Source of the DNA: Anaerobutyricum faecale | GTDB lineage: Bacteria > Bacillota > Clostridia > Lachnospirales > Lachnospiraceae | Assembly: GCA_019119645.1 (NCBI GenBank) | Contig: DWWR01000005.1 | Coordinates: 1 to 24,786 of the forward strand | DNA: 24,786 bases | Direction: 5' to 3' | Shown here: positions 14,592-22,668 of the stretch, in pieces | How the letters are laid out: every line of letters starts with the position of its first letter | Numbering within the stretch: position 1 is the stretch's first letter | Translations under genes and position numbers: made by a program | The notes under the pieces: model-generated | Told to the model about the DNA's origin: nothing | Database searches by the model: none | What the model saw: the letters and a program-made list of their open reading frames with translations, nothing else

Positions 14592-17231
14592 TTGAAGAAG
14601 TATGGAGTAAATGAACTGCGGAAAATGTTTCTTGACTATTTTGAGAGCAAGGGACATCTGGTGATGAAGAGTTTCTCACTGGTTCCGCATAACGATAACA
14701 GTCTGCTGTTGATCAACGCAGGTATGGCGCCGCTTAAGCCATACTTTACCGGACAGGAGATCCCGCCGAGAAGACGGGTGGCCACCTGCCAGAAATGTAT
14801 CCGTACCGGTGATATTGAGAACGTAGGTAAAACAGCCCGCCACGGTACCTTTTTTGAGATGCTCGGTAACTTCTCCTTCGGAGATTACTTTAAGAGAGAG
14901 GCCATTCACTGGTCCTGGGAGTTCCTCACTGAGGTAGTGGGACTGGATCCGGATCGACTGTATCCGTCTGTATATCTGGAAGATGACGAGGCGTTTGCCA
15001 TCTGGAGAGATGAGATCGGCATCGCGCCGGAGCGCATTTACAAGTTTGGAAAAGAAGATAACTTCTGGGAGCACGGCGCAGGTCCATGTGGTCCATGTTC
15101 CGAGATTTACTATGACCGCGGCGAGAAATACGGATGCGGTAAAGAGACCTGTACAGTAGGCTGCGACTGCGACCGTTACATGGAAGTGTGGAACAACGTA
15201 TTTACCCAGTTTGAAAATGACGGACATAATAACTATACACAGCTGGAGCAGAAGAATATTGATACCGGTATGGGCCTTGAGCGTCTGGCAGTGGTTGTGC
15301 AGGATGTGGATTCCATCTTTGACGTGGACACGATCCGCTCTCTGCGGGACAAGGTCTGCGAGATGGCAGGAAAGACTTACCAGGAGAACGAAGAGGACGA
15401 TATATCTATCCGTCTGATCACTGACCACATCCGTTCTGCCACTTTCATGATTTCCGACGGAATCATGCCGAGCAACGAAGGACGCGGTTATGTGCTCCGA
15501 AGAATCATCCGCCGGGCAGCCCGCCACGGAAAGATTCTCGGCATCGACGGACAGTTCCTGGCAGAACTCAGTAAGACAGTGATCGAAGGTTCCAAGGACG
15601 GTTCTCCGGAACTGGAAGAGAAGAAAGAGTTCATCTTCAACGTGCTGACTCAGGAAGAGAGCAAGTTCAGCAAGACCATCGATCAGGGACTGAATATCTT
15701 AAATGAACTGGAAAATGAATTAAAAGAGAGTGGAAAGACAGAGCTTTCCGGCGAGGAAGCGTTTAAATTATATGATACCTACGGATTCCCTTTGGATCTG
15801 ACCAAAGAGATTCTCGGCGAGAAAGGATACACCATCGACGAGGAAGGCTTTAAAGCCTGCATGGAAGAGCAGAGAGTGAAGGCGAGAAAGGCCAGAAAGA
15901 CTACCAACTACATGGGTGCTGACGTGACTGTTTACGAGTCCATCGACCCATCCATCACTACTGCCTTTGTGGGATATGACCATGACGAGTATGATTCCAA
16001 AATCACAGTCATGACGACCGACACAGAGATTACCGAGGCCCTCACCGACGGACAGGTGGGAACTATCTTCGTGGAAGAGACACCATTTTATGCTACCGGC
16101 GGCGGACAGCATGCCGATACCGGCGTGATCCGCTGCAAGGACGGAGAGTTTGTGGTGGAAGATACCGTGAAGATGCTTGGTGATAAAGTTGGACATATCG
16201 GCCGTGTGACCAAGGGTATGTTCAAGACCGGTGATACCGTGACTCTGTCCATCAACACGGAACAGAGAAATGATACCAGAAAGAACCACAGCGCTACGCA
16301 TCTGTTACAGAAAGCCCTTCGTATGGTTCTGGGAAGCCATGTGGAACAGGCCGGTTCCTACAACGACAAAGACCGTCTGCGTTTTGACTTCTCTCACTTC
16401 CAGGCTATGACACCGGAAGAGATTGCTCAGGTGGAAGAAATCGTCAATAAAGAAATTGCCGCACAGCTTCCGGTTGAGACACAGATCATGACGGTGGATG
16501 AGGCAAAGAAGACCGGAGCTATGGCGCTTTTCGGTGAAAAATACAGTGAGAAGGTTCGTGTGGTCAGCATGGGTGACTTCTCCAAGGAGTTCTGTGCAGG
16601 TACTCACGTATCAAATACCGGCGATATCAAGACCTTTAAGATCATTTCCGAGACTGGTGTGGCAGCCGGCGTGCGTCGTATCGAAGCCATCACCGGCAAT
16701 AACGTACTGAAATATTATCAGAATGAGGAGCAGATGCTTCTGGAGGCTGCAAAAGCTGCCAAGGCAGACCCGCATAAACTTACAGAGCGGATTCACGCCC
16801 TTCTTGACGAAGTAAAGGCTCTCTCCTCTGAAAATGAGAAATTAAAAGATCAGATTGCCAAGAGTGAAGTGGCAGATGTCATGAACCAGGTGGAAGAGGC
16901 CGGCGCATTCAAGGTTCTTCCGGTATCCGTAAAAGATGTGGACATGAACGCCCTCCGTACTCTGGGCGACGACCTGAAAGAAAAAATCGGCAGCGGAGTT
17001 GTGGTTCTTGCCTCCGACATGGGCGGCAAAGTGAACCTTATTGTCACAGCCACCGATGATGCGGTAAAAGCAGGCGCTCATGCCGGCAAGATCATCAAAG
17101 AGGCCGCAGCCCTCGTTGGCGGTGGCGGCGGCGGACGCCCGAACATGGCCCAGGCCGGCGGAAAGAACCCGGCAGGCATTCAAGATGCCCTGGCAAAAGC
17201 CGTGGAACTGGCGAAAGGACAGCTGGCGTAA
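14592..17231 (+). CDS. alaS: Alanine--tRNA ligase
   Basis: An 879-residue complete AlaRS that charges tRNA-Ala and edits misacylated Ser and Gly. The class II catalytic core opens with ELRKMFLDYFESKGH and contains PRRRVATCQKCIRTGDIENVG and GAGPCGPCSEIYYD. The editing domain has the zinc-site motif HSATH (H566 to H570) and FCAGTH with C668 and H672. The C-Ala domain ends GGGGGGRPNMAQAGGKNP. The start is TTG, set by AGGAGG (14578-14583) eight bases upstream and by the family N-terminus MKKYGVNEL. The TTG start may lower translation. No T-box leader is present, unlike alaS in some other Firmicutes. Confidence 0.97.
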   Translation: MKKYGVNELRKMFLDYFESKGHLVMKSFSLVPHNDNSLLLINAGMAPLKPYFTGQEIPPRRRVATCQKCIRTGDIENVGKTARHGTFFEMLGNFSFGDYFKREAIHWSWEFLTEVVGLDPDRLYPSVYLEDDEAFAIWRDEIGIAPERIYKFGKEDNFWEHGAGPCGPCSEIYYDRGEKYGCGKETCTVGCDCDRYMEVWNNVFTQFENDGHNNYTQLEQKNIDTGMGLERLAVVVQDVDSIFDVDTIRSLRDKVCEMAGKTYQENEEDDISIRLITDHIRSATFMISDGIMPSNEGRGYVLRRIIRRAARHGKILGIDGQFLAELSKTVIEGSKDGSPELEEKKEFIFNVLTQEESKFSKTIDQGLNILNELENELKESGKTELSGEEAFKLYDTYGFPLDLTKEILGEKGYTIDEEGFKACMEEQRVKARKARKTTNYMGADVTVYESIDPSITTAFVGYDHDEYDSKITVMTTDTEITEALTDGQVGTIFVEETPFYATGGGQHADTGVIRCKDGEFVVEDTVKMLGDKVGHIGRVTKGMFKTGDTVTLSINTEQRNDTRKNHSATHLLQKALRMVLGSHVEQAGSYNDKDRLRFDFSHFQAMTPEEIAQVEEIVNKEIAAQLPVETQIMTVDEAKKTGAMALFGEKYSEKVRVVSMGDFSKEFCAGTHVSNTGDIKTFKIISETGVAAGVRRIEAITGNNVLKYYQNEEQMLLEAAKAAKADPHKLTERIHALLDEVKALSSENEKLKDQIAKSEVADVMNQVEEAGAFKVLPVSVKDVDMNALRTLGDDLKEKIGSGVVVLASDMGGKVNLIVTATDDAVKAGAHAGKIIKEAAALVGGGGGGRPNMAQAGGKNPAGIQDALAKAVELAKGQLA

Positions 17232-17322
17232 AAACCATCGTTAAAGGACAGTCGGCATAAGTACGATGGCCGGAACAGATGGTGCCAACAGGTCAATATA
17301 AATGTAAATAAGGAATATAAGA

Positions 17323-17371
17323 AAAAATCCCCGCAGAAGCGTCAATGCTTATAAACTCTGCGGGGATTTTT
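17323..17371. terminator. Bidirectional intrinsic terminator between alaS and the permease gene
   Basis: AAAAATCCCCGCAGA (17323-17337) and TCTGCGGGGATTTTT (17357-17371) form a perfect 15-bp stem. It ends in T-runs in both directions, so it serves alaS on the plus strand and the convergent ABC operon on the minus strand. Confidence 0.92.
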
Positions 17372-17435
17372 ATATTGTTGATCGGTAAAAAATGTTATTT
17401 TTTGCCGGACCAGATTTGGTCCGGCAGATTTACAT

Positions 17436-18275
17436 TTACTCCAGATTCAATTTCTTTGTCATAATATATTTCGTCACCAGGAAGAACGCGACTATTGCGA
17501 TAATCTCACAGATCACACTCACCAGGAACATTGGCGTCAGGATGCCCATTATATATTGAGAGGCCTGTGCGCCGGTCATGTTTGCGGTGCTTGCGTCCAT
17601 GGAACCGACGGAGAAACCGAGACCGGTGGCCGCAAGAACGATGGTGGAAAGAATCTGTATGATGACATAACTTATAATGTAGACGCCGATGGCTCCGAGA
17701 ATCTTGTGATTCGGGACAAGGCTGCCCACGGCCACACAGAAGTACATGTGGATGATCATCAAAAACGGAGACAGCAGGATCATGATCAGCAAGATCCAGC
17801 AGAATGCCGGCAGCGTGTTAAGGTATGTGAACAGCTGTCCCAATGCCGGCAGCAGTACGGACATAAATTCTCCGTTGGCAAACAGGATCAGCAGGGAAGC
17901 GCCAAGAACTACCAGGTCAATGATGGTCCACAAAAGGGCGGTCAGTCCTTTTGAGATGATGATCTGTGCCGGTGTCACCGGCAGGGTGTTGGTGAGATAT
18001 CCCTGATCAGTGAATACATTTTTGTAGAACCGGTAGGCAATGTATACCGAGGTAAACATCGCGGCACAGAAAATAAATAGTACCAGGACAAAGATGATCA
18101 TGGCTGCAATGATTCCCGTGATATTATTGGATCCTGCTGCCATTACCACCTCAATGCCGCCGCTGACTTCAAAGAAGAGGCGGGACAGGATGGCAAATAT
18201 GAGGATGAAGCCGTGGATGACTACCAGCAGTTTTGATATGGCGATCCATTCGTGTTTGAATAATTTTCCTAACAT
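17436..18275 (-). CDS. ABC transporter permease (YtrC/D-like, ABC-2 type)
   Basis: 279 residues with about six hydrophobic spans: near residues 15-40, 55-85, 108-135, 150-180, 190-220 and 245-272. The start MLGKLFKHEW is typical of ABC-2 permeases linked to GntR/YtrA operons. It is the last gene of a three-gene minus-strand operon; its ATG, with GGGAGG upstream, overlaps the end of the ATPase gene by 7 nt. With the ATPase it probably forms a homodimeric exporter or bacitracin-like stress transporter. The substrate is unknown. The bidirectional terminator lies 65 nt past its stop. Confidence 0.85.
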   Translation of the reverse strand: MLGKLFKHEWIAISKLLVVIHGFILIFAILSRLFFEVSGGIEVVMAAGSNNITGIIAAMIIFVLVLFIFCAAMFTSVYIAYRFYKNVFTDQGYLTNTLPVTPAQIIISKGLTALLWTIIDLVVLGASLLILFANGEFMSVLLPALGQLFTYLNTLPAFCWILLIMILLSPFLMIIHMYFCVAVGSLVPNHKILGAIGVYIISYVIIQILSTIVLAATGLGFSVGSMDASTANMTGAQASQYIMGILTPMFLVSVICEIIAIVAFFLVTKYIMTKKLNLE

Positions 18276-18967
18276 TTGAACACCTCCCGGAATAAGTCGT
18301 CGACGGATTTTCCTTCTTTGTCGCGGATGGTTTCCACTTCCTCCTGCATCCGGATATGGCCGTTCTGGATGAAGACCACTTCGTCAAGAATGTTTTCCAC
18401 ATCGCTGATGAGATGAGTGGATATCAGGATGGTGGCATCCGGTTCGTAATTATTGATAATAGTACTTAAAATGTAATCTCTGGCAGCCGGGTCCACGCCG
18501 GCGATGGGCTCGTCGAGACAGTAGAGCTTTGCCCGGCGGCTCATGACCAGGATGAGCTGCACTTTTTCTTTGTTGCCCTTGGATAAGGTTTTGATGCGGA
18601 GGGCCGGATTCAGATTTACTTTTTCCAGCATTTTCATGGCCTTCTTTCGGTCAAAATCCTTATAAAAGTCTTCAAAATAATCAATGGCCTCGGTGATCCG
18701 CATGGATTCATCCAGGTAGGTCCGCTCCGGAAGATAGGAGACGATGGACTTGGTCTTCACGCCTGGCGCCATGCCATCGATGAGAATCTCTCCCTCGGTA
18801 GGTGTGAGAAGACCGTTGATCAGTTTGATCATAGTGGTTTTGCCGCTGCCGTTTGGCCCCAGCAGACCGATGATCCGTCCGGCTTTCAACGACAGATTGA
18901 TGCCGGAAAGAGCCTGGGTGCGGCCGTAACGTTTGGTTAAATTCTTACATTCCAGAATTGTTTTCAT
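18269..18967 (-). CDS. ABC transporter ATP-binding protein (YtrB-like)
   Basis: A 232-residue nucleotide-binding subunit. Walker A is LLGPNGSGKTT (K43). The signature is LSKGNKEKVQLIL, in which the usual SGG is SKG, a change common in YtrB-type ATPases, and Walker B is KLYCLDEPIAGVDP. The H-loop histidine is in ILISTHLISDVE. It overlaps the regulator gene upstream by 4 nt (ATGA) and the permease downstream by 7 nt, so all three are translationally coupled. Confidence 0.92.
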   Translation of the reverse strand: MKTILECKNLTKRYGRTQALSGINLSLKAGRIIGLLGPNGSGKTTMIKLINGLLTPTEGEILIDGMAPGVKTKSIVSYLPERTYLDESMRITEAIDYFEDFYKDFDRKKAMKMLEKVNLNPALRIKTLSKGNKEKVQLILVMSRRAKLYCLDEPIAGVDPAARDYILSTIINNYEPDATILISTHLISDVENILDEVVFIQNGHIRMQEEVETIRDKEGKSVDDLFREVFKC

Positions 18968-19335
18968 GATTTCCCCTCTTTCATCATTTTCTCAATGAGC
19001 CGGATGGTCTTTTCATTGTCAAATCCCATCTGCTGCATCTTTTCAAAAAATTCTCTTATCTGAGCTGTTGCCAGCTCTTCCCTCATCTTTTCGATCATAG
19101 CTGTGTCCTCTGTGATAAATCTGCCGCTCGTTCGGGCGGAGTGTACAAGGTTCTCTCGTTCAAGTTCTGCCAGCGCCTTCTGCATGGTGTTGGGATTCAC
19201 GCCAGCCTCTGAGGCCAGGTCCCGCACGGACGGAAGTCTGGTGCCGGGCTGATACTGTCCGGCCAGGATGTCAAGCTGAATCCGTTCCACCAGCTGTGTG
19301 TAGATCGGACGGCTGGAATCAAGGTTCCAAGGCAT
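18964..19335 (-). CDS. GntR family regulator, YtrA subfamily
   Basis: 123 residues. A winged helix-turn-helix of GntR type (SRPIYTQLVERIQLDILAG, LPSVRDLASEAGVNPNTMQKAL, GRFITED) is followed by only about 45 helical residues, the short effector-less C-terminus of YtrA regulators. Such proteins repress the ABC operon they head and respond to cell-envelope stress or peptide antibiotics. AAGGAGGTGAG precedes the ATG. A near-perfect inverted repeat over the promoter -10 box is the likely autoregulatory operator. Confidence 0.92.
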   Translation of the reverse strand: MPWNLDSSRPIYTQLVERIQLDILAGQYQPGTRLPSVRDLASEAGVNPNTMQKALAELERENLVHSARTSGRFITEDTAMIEKMREELATAQIREFFEKMQQMGFDNEKTIRLIEKMMKEGKS

Positions 19336-19360
19336 GTGCTCACCTCCTTAAAATATTGAG

Positions 19361-19417
19361 TGTGTTATTGTATTAATAACTTAGTACAATAATACATTCA
19401 TACAGTGGAGATGTCAA
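19361..19417 (-). promoter_or_regulatory. Promoter and operator of the GntR-ABC operon
   Basis: On the minus strand TTGACA (19417-19412) and TATTAT (19394-19389) are 17 bp apart. The inverted repeat TGTGTTATTGTA (19361-19372) and TACAATAATACA (19385-19396), 11 of 12 positions matching with a 12-bp gap, overlaps the -10 box and start region. This fits autorepression by the GntR protein. The rest of 19397-19571 holds no gene. It contains an imperfect direct repeat (19422-19443 and 19446-19468, starting TTTTTATCAAAA) and an 8-bp inverted repeat (CAGGAAAC at 19465-19472, GTTTCCTG at 19527-19534). Confidence 0.8.
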
Positions 19418-19571
19418 GAACTTTTTATCAAAATTTTTTCTGGTGTTTTTATCAAAAATATTTTCAGGAAACATTCAGATGATTTTTAACTGGAAAGGCT
19501 GCGGCAGACTGCATTTTAGAGAAAAAGTTTCCTGACAGGAAAATCCGGAAAGAAAAGGGGAACACTGTTAT

Positions 19572-19600
19572 TTGACAAACAAAATTTCGTCTGCTATGAT
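19572..19600 (+). promoter_or_regulatory. SigmaA promoter of sdaAB-sdaAA
   Basis: TTGACA (19572-19577) and TATGAT (19595-19600) are 17 bp apart, a strong match. The start is expected near 19607, nine bases before the leader hairpin. Confidence 0.82.
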
Positions 19601-19613
19601 GACACCGTATTAC

Positions 19614-19655
19614 AAGGCAGTACAAAGAAGTATTTTGTATTGCCTTTTTTTGTTT
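19614..19655 (+). terminator. Terminator-like hairpin in the sdaAB leader
   Basis: GGCAGTACAAA (19616-19626) pairs with TTTGTATTGCC (19634-19644), 11 positions with one wobble, extended by flanking A-T pairs. Seven T, then GTTTT, follow at once. It fills the space between the predicted start and the AAGGAGG (19658-19664) of sdaAB, and resembles the leader hairpin of the amidotransferase gene at 1659-1700. Confidence 0.8.
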
Positions 19656-19672
19656 TAAGGAGGCGGTTTACT

Positions 19673-20338
19673 GTGAATTTGTCAGATATAATCGGTCCGG
19701 TGATGGTCGGGCCGTCCAGCTCCCACATGGCGGGAGCGGTAAAAATAGGAAATGCCATACGAAAACTGTTTGGGGCGCCTCTGGAGAGGGCGGAAATATA
19801 CTGCCACGGCTCCTTCTATGCGACCGGCAGAGGACATGGCACCGATAAAGCGCTGGTGGCGGGGCTTCTGGGATTTCCCGTGGATGACATCCGGATCCCG
19901 GATAGTTTTCGTTACGCCGGGGAGGCGGGACTGGATTTTTCCATACAGGCGGCAGATCTGGGAGAGGTGCATCCGAACACAGTGAAAATGCTGCTGTACG
20001 GCGGGGGCAGAGAGCTGGAGGTGATGGCGGCGTCCGTGGGCGGCGGTTCCATCCGGATTACGGAGATCGACGGACTGCCGGCAGATTTTTCCGGGGAGTA
20101 TCCTACCCTGGTGGTCCACAATCTGGATCAGCCGGGACATGTGGCGGAGGTGGCGTCCATGCTGGCACATAAGTCTGTCAATATTGCCACAATGCAGCTT
20201 TACCGGGCGCACCGGGGAGGAAATGCGGTGATGATCCTGGAATGTGATCAGGAGATTCCGGAGGAATCCATCCGCTGGCTGGCTCATCTGGAAGGTGTGC
20301 TGAAGGTGACATATCTTAGTTTGGAAAGGGAGGTATAA
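19673..20338 (+). CDS. sdaAB: L-serine ammonia-lyase, iron-sulfur-dependent, beta subunit
   Basis: 221 residues. With SdaAA it deaminates L-serine to pyruvate and ammonia using a [4Fe-4S] cluster. The N-terminal part carries the SDH beta motif GPSSSHMAGAVKIG. The C-terminal 75 or so residues form an ACT domain (LVVHNLDQPGHVAEVASMLAHKSVNIATMQL). The GTG start is set by AAGGAGG eight bases upstream; an in-frame ATG at 19640 lies inside the terminator stem and has no ribosome site. sdaAA follows after one base. Confidence 0.95.
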   Translation: MNLSDIIGPVMVGPSSSHMAGAVKIGNAIRKLFGAPLERAEIYCHGSFYATGRGHGTDKALVAGLLGFPVDDIRIPDSFRYAGEAGLDFSIQAADLGEVHPNTVKMLLYGGGRELEVMAASVGGGSIRITEIDGLPADFSGEYPTLVVHNLDQPGHVAEVASMLAHKSVNIATMQLYRAHRGGNAVMILECDQEIPEESIRWLAHLEGVLKVTYLSLEREV

Positions 20339-20339
20339 A

Positions 20340-21224
20340 ATGTATCCGTCATTACAGGAGATTATAGATTTGGAACAGGAAACCGGGATTCCTTTCTGGG
20401 AACTGATCCGCAGGGAGGAGTGCGAGGAGACAAAAATATCCCCGGAAAAGCTGTTTGAGCAGATGAGAAATATGTACCGGGAAATGAAGCAGGCCGATGC
20501 GGACTATGATCCTTCTCTCCGTTCCCACAGCGGTCTTGCCGGCGCGGACGGACAGAAAATGGCGGCGGCCCGGCAAAACCGGGAACCGCTCTGCGGAGAT
20601 TTTATCAACCGTGTCATGGAAAAGGCCCTGAAGATGGGCGAGTCCAACGCCTGCATGAGAAAAATCGTGGCGGCTCCCACGGCAGGTTCCTGCGGAGTCC
20701 TCTCCGCTGTTCTTCTGACTATGGAAGAACAGAAAAAGATACCGGAAGAAAAAATGGTAGAGGCGCTGTTTGTGGCGGCAGGGATCGGTGGGGTGATCGC
20801 CAGGAAGGCGACGCTGGCCGGAGCCGCCGGCGGGTGTCAGGCGGAGATTGGCGCAGCTTCTTCCATGGCGGCTGGAGCCGCCGTTTATCTGATGGGAGGA
20901 AACGGAGAAGCGATTTCTCATGGAGCGGCTTTGGCTATGAAAGGACTATTGGGGCTTGTGTGCGATCCGGTGGCAGGTCTGGTGGAAGTGCCCTGCATCA
21001 AGAGGAATGTCATCGGAGCGGTGAATGCCCTCACATCGGCAGATATGGTTCTTGCCGGTATCAGAAGCCGGATTCCGGCAGATGAGGTTTTTGACGCCAT
21101 GCGCCAGGTGGGGAGAGCCCTTCCGGAAGAGTTGAGGGAGACGGCCAGAGGAGGTCTGGCTGTTACGCCCACAGGAAAAAATATCAGGGAGATGCTGGAG
21201 GAAGGTTCTCCGGACGGTTATTGA
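20340..21224 (+). CDS. sdaAA: L-serine ammonia-lyase, iron-sulfur-dependent, alpha subunit
   Basis: 294 residues of the SDH alpha family, the catalytic cluster-binding partner of SdaAB. Cysteines C166 (GGCQAEIG), C208 (VCDPVAGLVE) and C219 (VPCIKRN) are spaced as in other [4Fe-4S] serine dehydratases, and the PTAGSCGVL loop (C118) is conserved. The ATG lies one base after the sdaAB stop, with GGAGG inside the end of sdaAB, so translation is coupled. The 3' end overlaps by 7 nt the convergent, truncated XRE gene, so no terminator room exists; transcripts probably run on. Confidence 0.96.
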   Translation: MYPSLQEIIDLEQETGIPFWELIRREECEETKISPEKLFEQMRNMYREMKQADADYDPSLRSHSGLAGADGQKMAAARQNREPLCGDFINRVMEKALKMGESNACMRKIVAAPTAGSCGVLSAVLLTMEEQKKIPEEKMVEALFVAAGIGGVIARKATLAGAAGGCQAEIGAASSMAAGAAVYLMGGNGEAISHGAALAMKGLLGLVCDPVAGLVEVPCIKRNVIGAVNALTSADMVLAGIRSRIPADEVFDAMRQVGRALPEELRETARGGLAVTPTGKNIREMLEEGSPDGY

Positions 21225-21871
21225 TTTAACAGCATCATATTCATCTGTTTCATAATTTTGATTTCATCCTGGGTGATCATGAGATTTTCTTCCAGAAGTT
21301 CATTTTCGTTCAGCGGAGCGGTGGACAGGAGGAATTTTAAGGCAAAAGGGGCGATGGGCCGGTAGCTGATGCCGAACATGATTCCCCAGGTTTTTACATT
21401 GTGATGAAAAGGATTCAAAAAACACATACCAAGTCGTTCCATGGGATTGACCTGATTGATCAAAGTGCAGTAGGTGACCAGATCAAAGGGATCCATCTTT
21501 CCGATATAGTAAAACGCACACTGATCGTATTCTTCAAAAGAGGGAATATCCATGTAGAAAGTGCAGCTCACCACATTTTGTGAATTATTATTCTGAATGG
21601 TCATATAAGATTTGACAATACTCTTTTTTCTCCCGTCATAATAATAGATATATAATTTATTTCTGGAAAAAATCCGGTTGTGCGCGAAGAGTGCGGATTG
21701 TTCTTCCGGTTTTTTGTAGGTAAACATTTCCCGGATATCCACATGGAGAGCGCAGCAGATATCTTCCAGGGTCTGGATATCGATCGTGATCAATCCGTTC
21801 TCATATTTGGAAAGGGTGGACTTGCTCTTGTGAACCAGGTCAGCCAGTTCGCCGATGGAAAATTGATACCG
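21218..21871 (-). pseudogene. XRE-type transcriptional regulator, 5'-truncated
   Basis: About 217 recognisable residues starting inside helix 1 of the helix-turn-helix (YQFSIGELADLVHKSKSTLSKYENG), with a C-terminal region of unknown type (about 150 residues, aromatic-rich, ending MKQMNMMLLNQ). The first 10-15 residues normally preceding YQFSIG, the start codon and the promoter are missing. Upstream of 21871 the frame continues open to an ATG at 22054, but that part is antisense to a conserved ASKHA coding region and looks like chance (many P, R, S and Q). A gene caller may report 21218-22054 as intact. It is likely inactive, or a fusion product made by chance. Ancestral role unknown. Confidence 0.75.
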
Positions 21872-22608
21872 GGACCAACGGGGAGGTTGTCTGTGCCCGG
21901 GATGGAAAACTGCTGGCGTGTTCCACGGCTGCGGGACCTGCTTTTGAGGGGGCCGGCATACGCTGCGGAATGCGCGCTGCACCCGGCGCCATTGAGAAAG
22001 TGTGGATAGAGGAAGGGCACCTGAAGATTTCGGTGATCGACCAGGAAAAACCACTGGGCATCTGCGGTTCCGGCGTCATAGATCTGATCGCGGCCCTGCG
22101 CCGGGCGGGTCTGATCAATGATAAAGGACGGATGCTTGAGCGGGAGGAGGCGCTGGCCCTTGGCATACCGGAATCCCTGGCGGACGGTCTGAGAAAAACT
22201 GACACAGGGATGGAATTTACCGTGTGGAAAGAAGAGGATGAAGAAATCATCCTTACCCAGAATGATGTCCGGGAAATTCAGCTGACCAAGGGAGCCATGC
22301 TGGCGGGGATGAAAACGCTGATGAAAATCGCCGGTATCGATGAGGCGTCCCTGGATGGCCTGCTCATCGCCGGAGCCTTCGGCAATTACATTGATAAAAA
22401 CAGTGCTCTGGAAATCAGGATGCTTCCGTCTGTGGCTCCGGAGAAGATCATCTCCATCGGAAATTCCGCGGGAACCGGCGCATGCATGGCTCTCCTGAAC
22501 AGGGACTGCCGCCGGAATGCGGAAGTCTGGGTAAAACAGGTGGAGCACGTGGAATTGTCCGTGAATATGGATTTTCAGGAAGAGTATATGCTCGCAATGA
22601 ATTTCTGA
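21862..22608 (+). pseudogene. RACo-like ASKHA (DUF4445) protein, 5'-truncated
   Basis: 248 codons matching the C-terminal part of reductive activators of corrinoid proteins. Present are IDTGTNGEVV (usually DIGTNGE), STAAGPAFEGAGIRCGMRAAPGAI, GICGSGVIDLIAAL, QNDVREIQLTKGAMLAGM, LIAGAFGNYIDKNSA and GNSAGTGACMALLN, and the normal end DFQEEYMLAMNF. Full-length relatives are roughly 600 residues with an N-terminal 2Fe-2S ferredoxin domain; both that and the first part of the ASKHA fold are missing. The homology begins at the same place where the XRE gene on the other strand ends. ATG 21970 or 22126 could start a shorter product, but no ribosome site is convincing. RACo reduces Co(II) corrinoids in an ATP-dependent way, in line with the methyltransferase downstream. 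Confidence 0.78.
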
Positions 22609-22633
22609 GCATTGCAATGAATTTGTGAGCATT
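22594..22633 (+). repeat. 20-bp tandem duplication over the stop of the RACo fragment
   Basis: Two adjacent copies of GCAATGAATTTNTGAGCATT (22594-22613, 22614-22633) differ at one base (C in the first, G in the second). The TGA of the first copy is the stop of the RACo fragment. Confidence 0.85.
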
Positions 22634-22668
22634 GGTATAAATAAAACAGAAGACAGGAGGAAATGACA

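Noticed and set aside
21872..22054. N-terminal extension of the XRE gene to an upstream ATG
   Set aside because: The stretch is antisense to conserved RACo sequence and does not resemble any XRE N-terminus; it is treated as chance open frame beyond a deletion junction.
21790..22632. A 280-codon minus-strand frame over the RACo fragment
   Set aside because: Composition is biased and motif-free, and the plus strand encodes the conserved ASKHA motifs.
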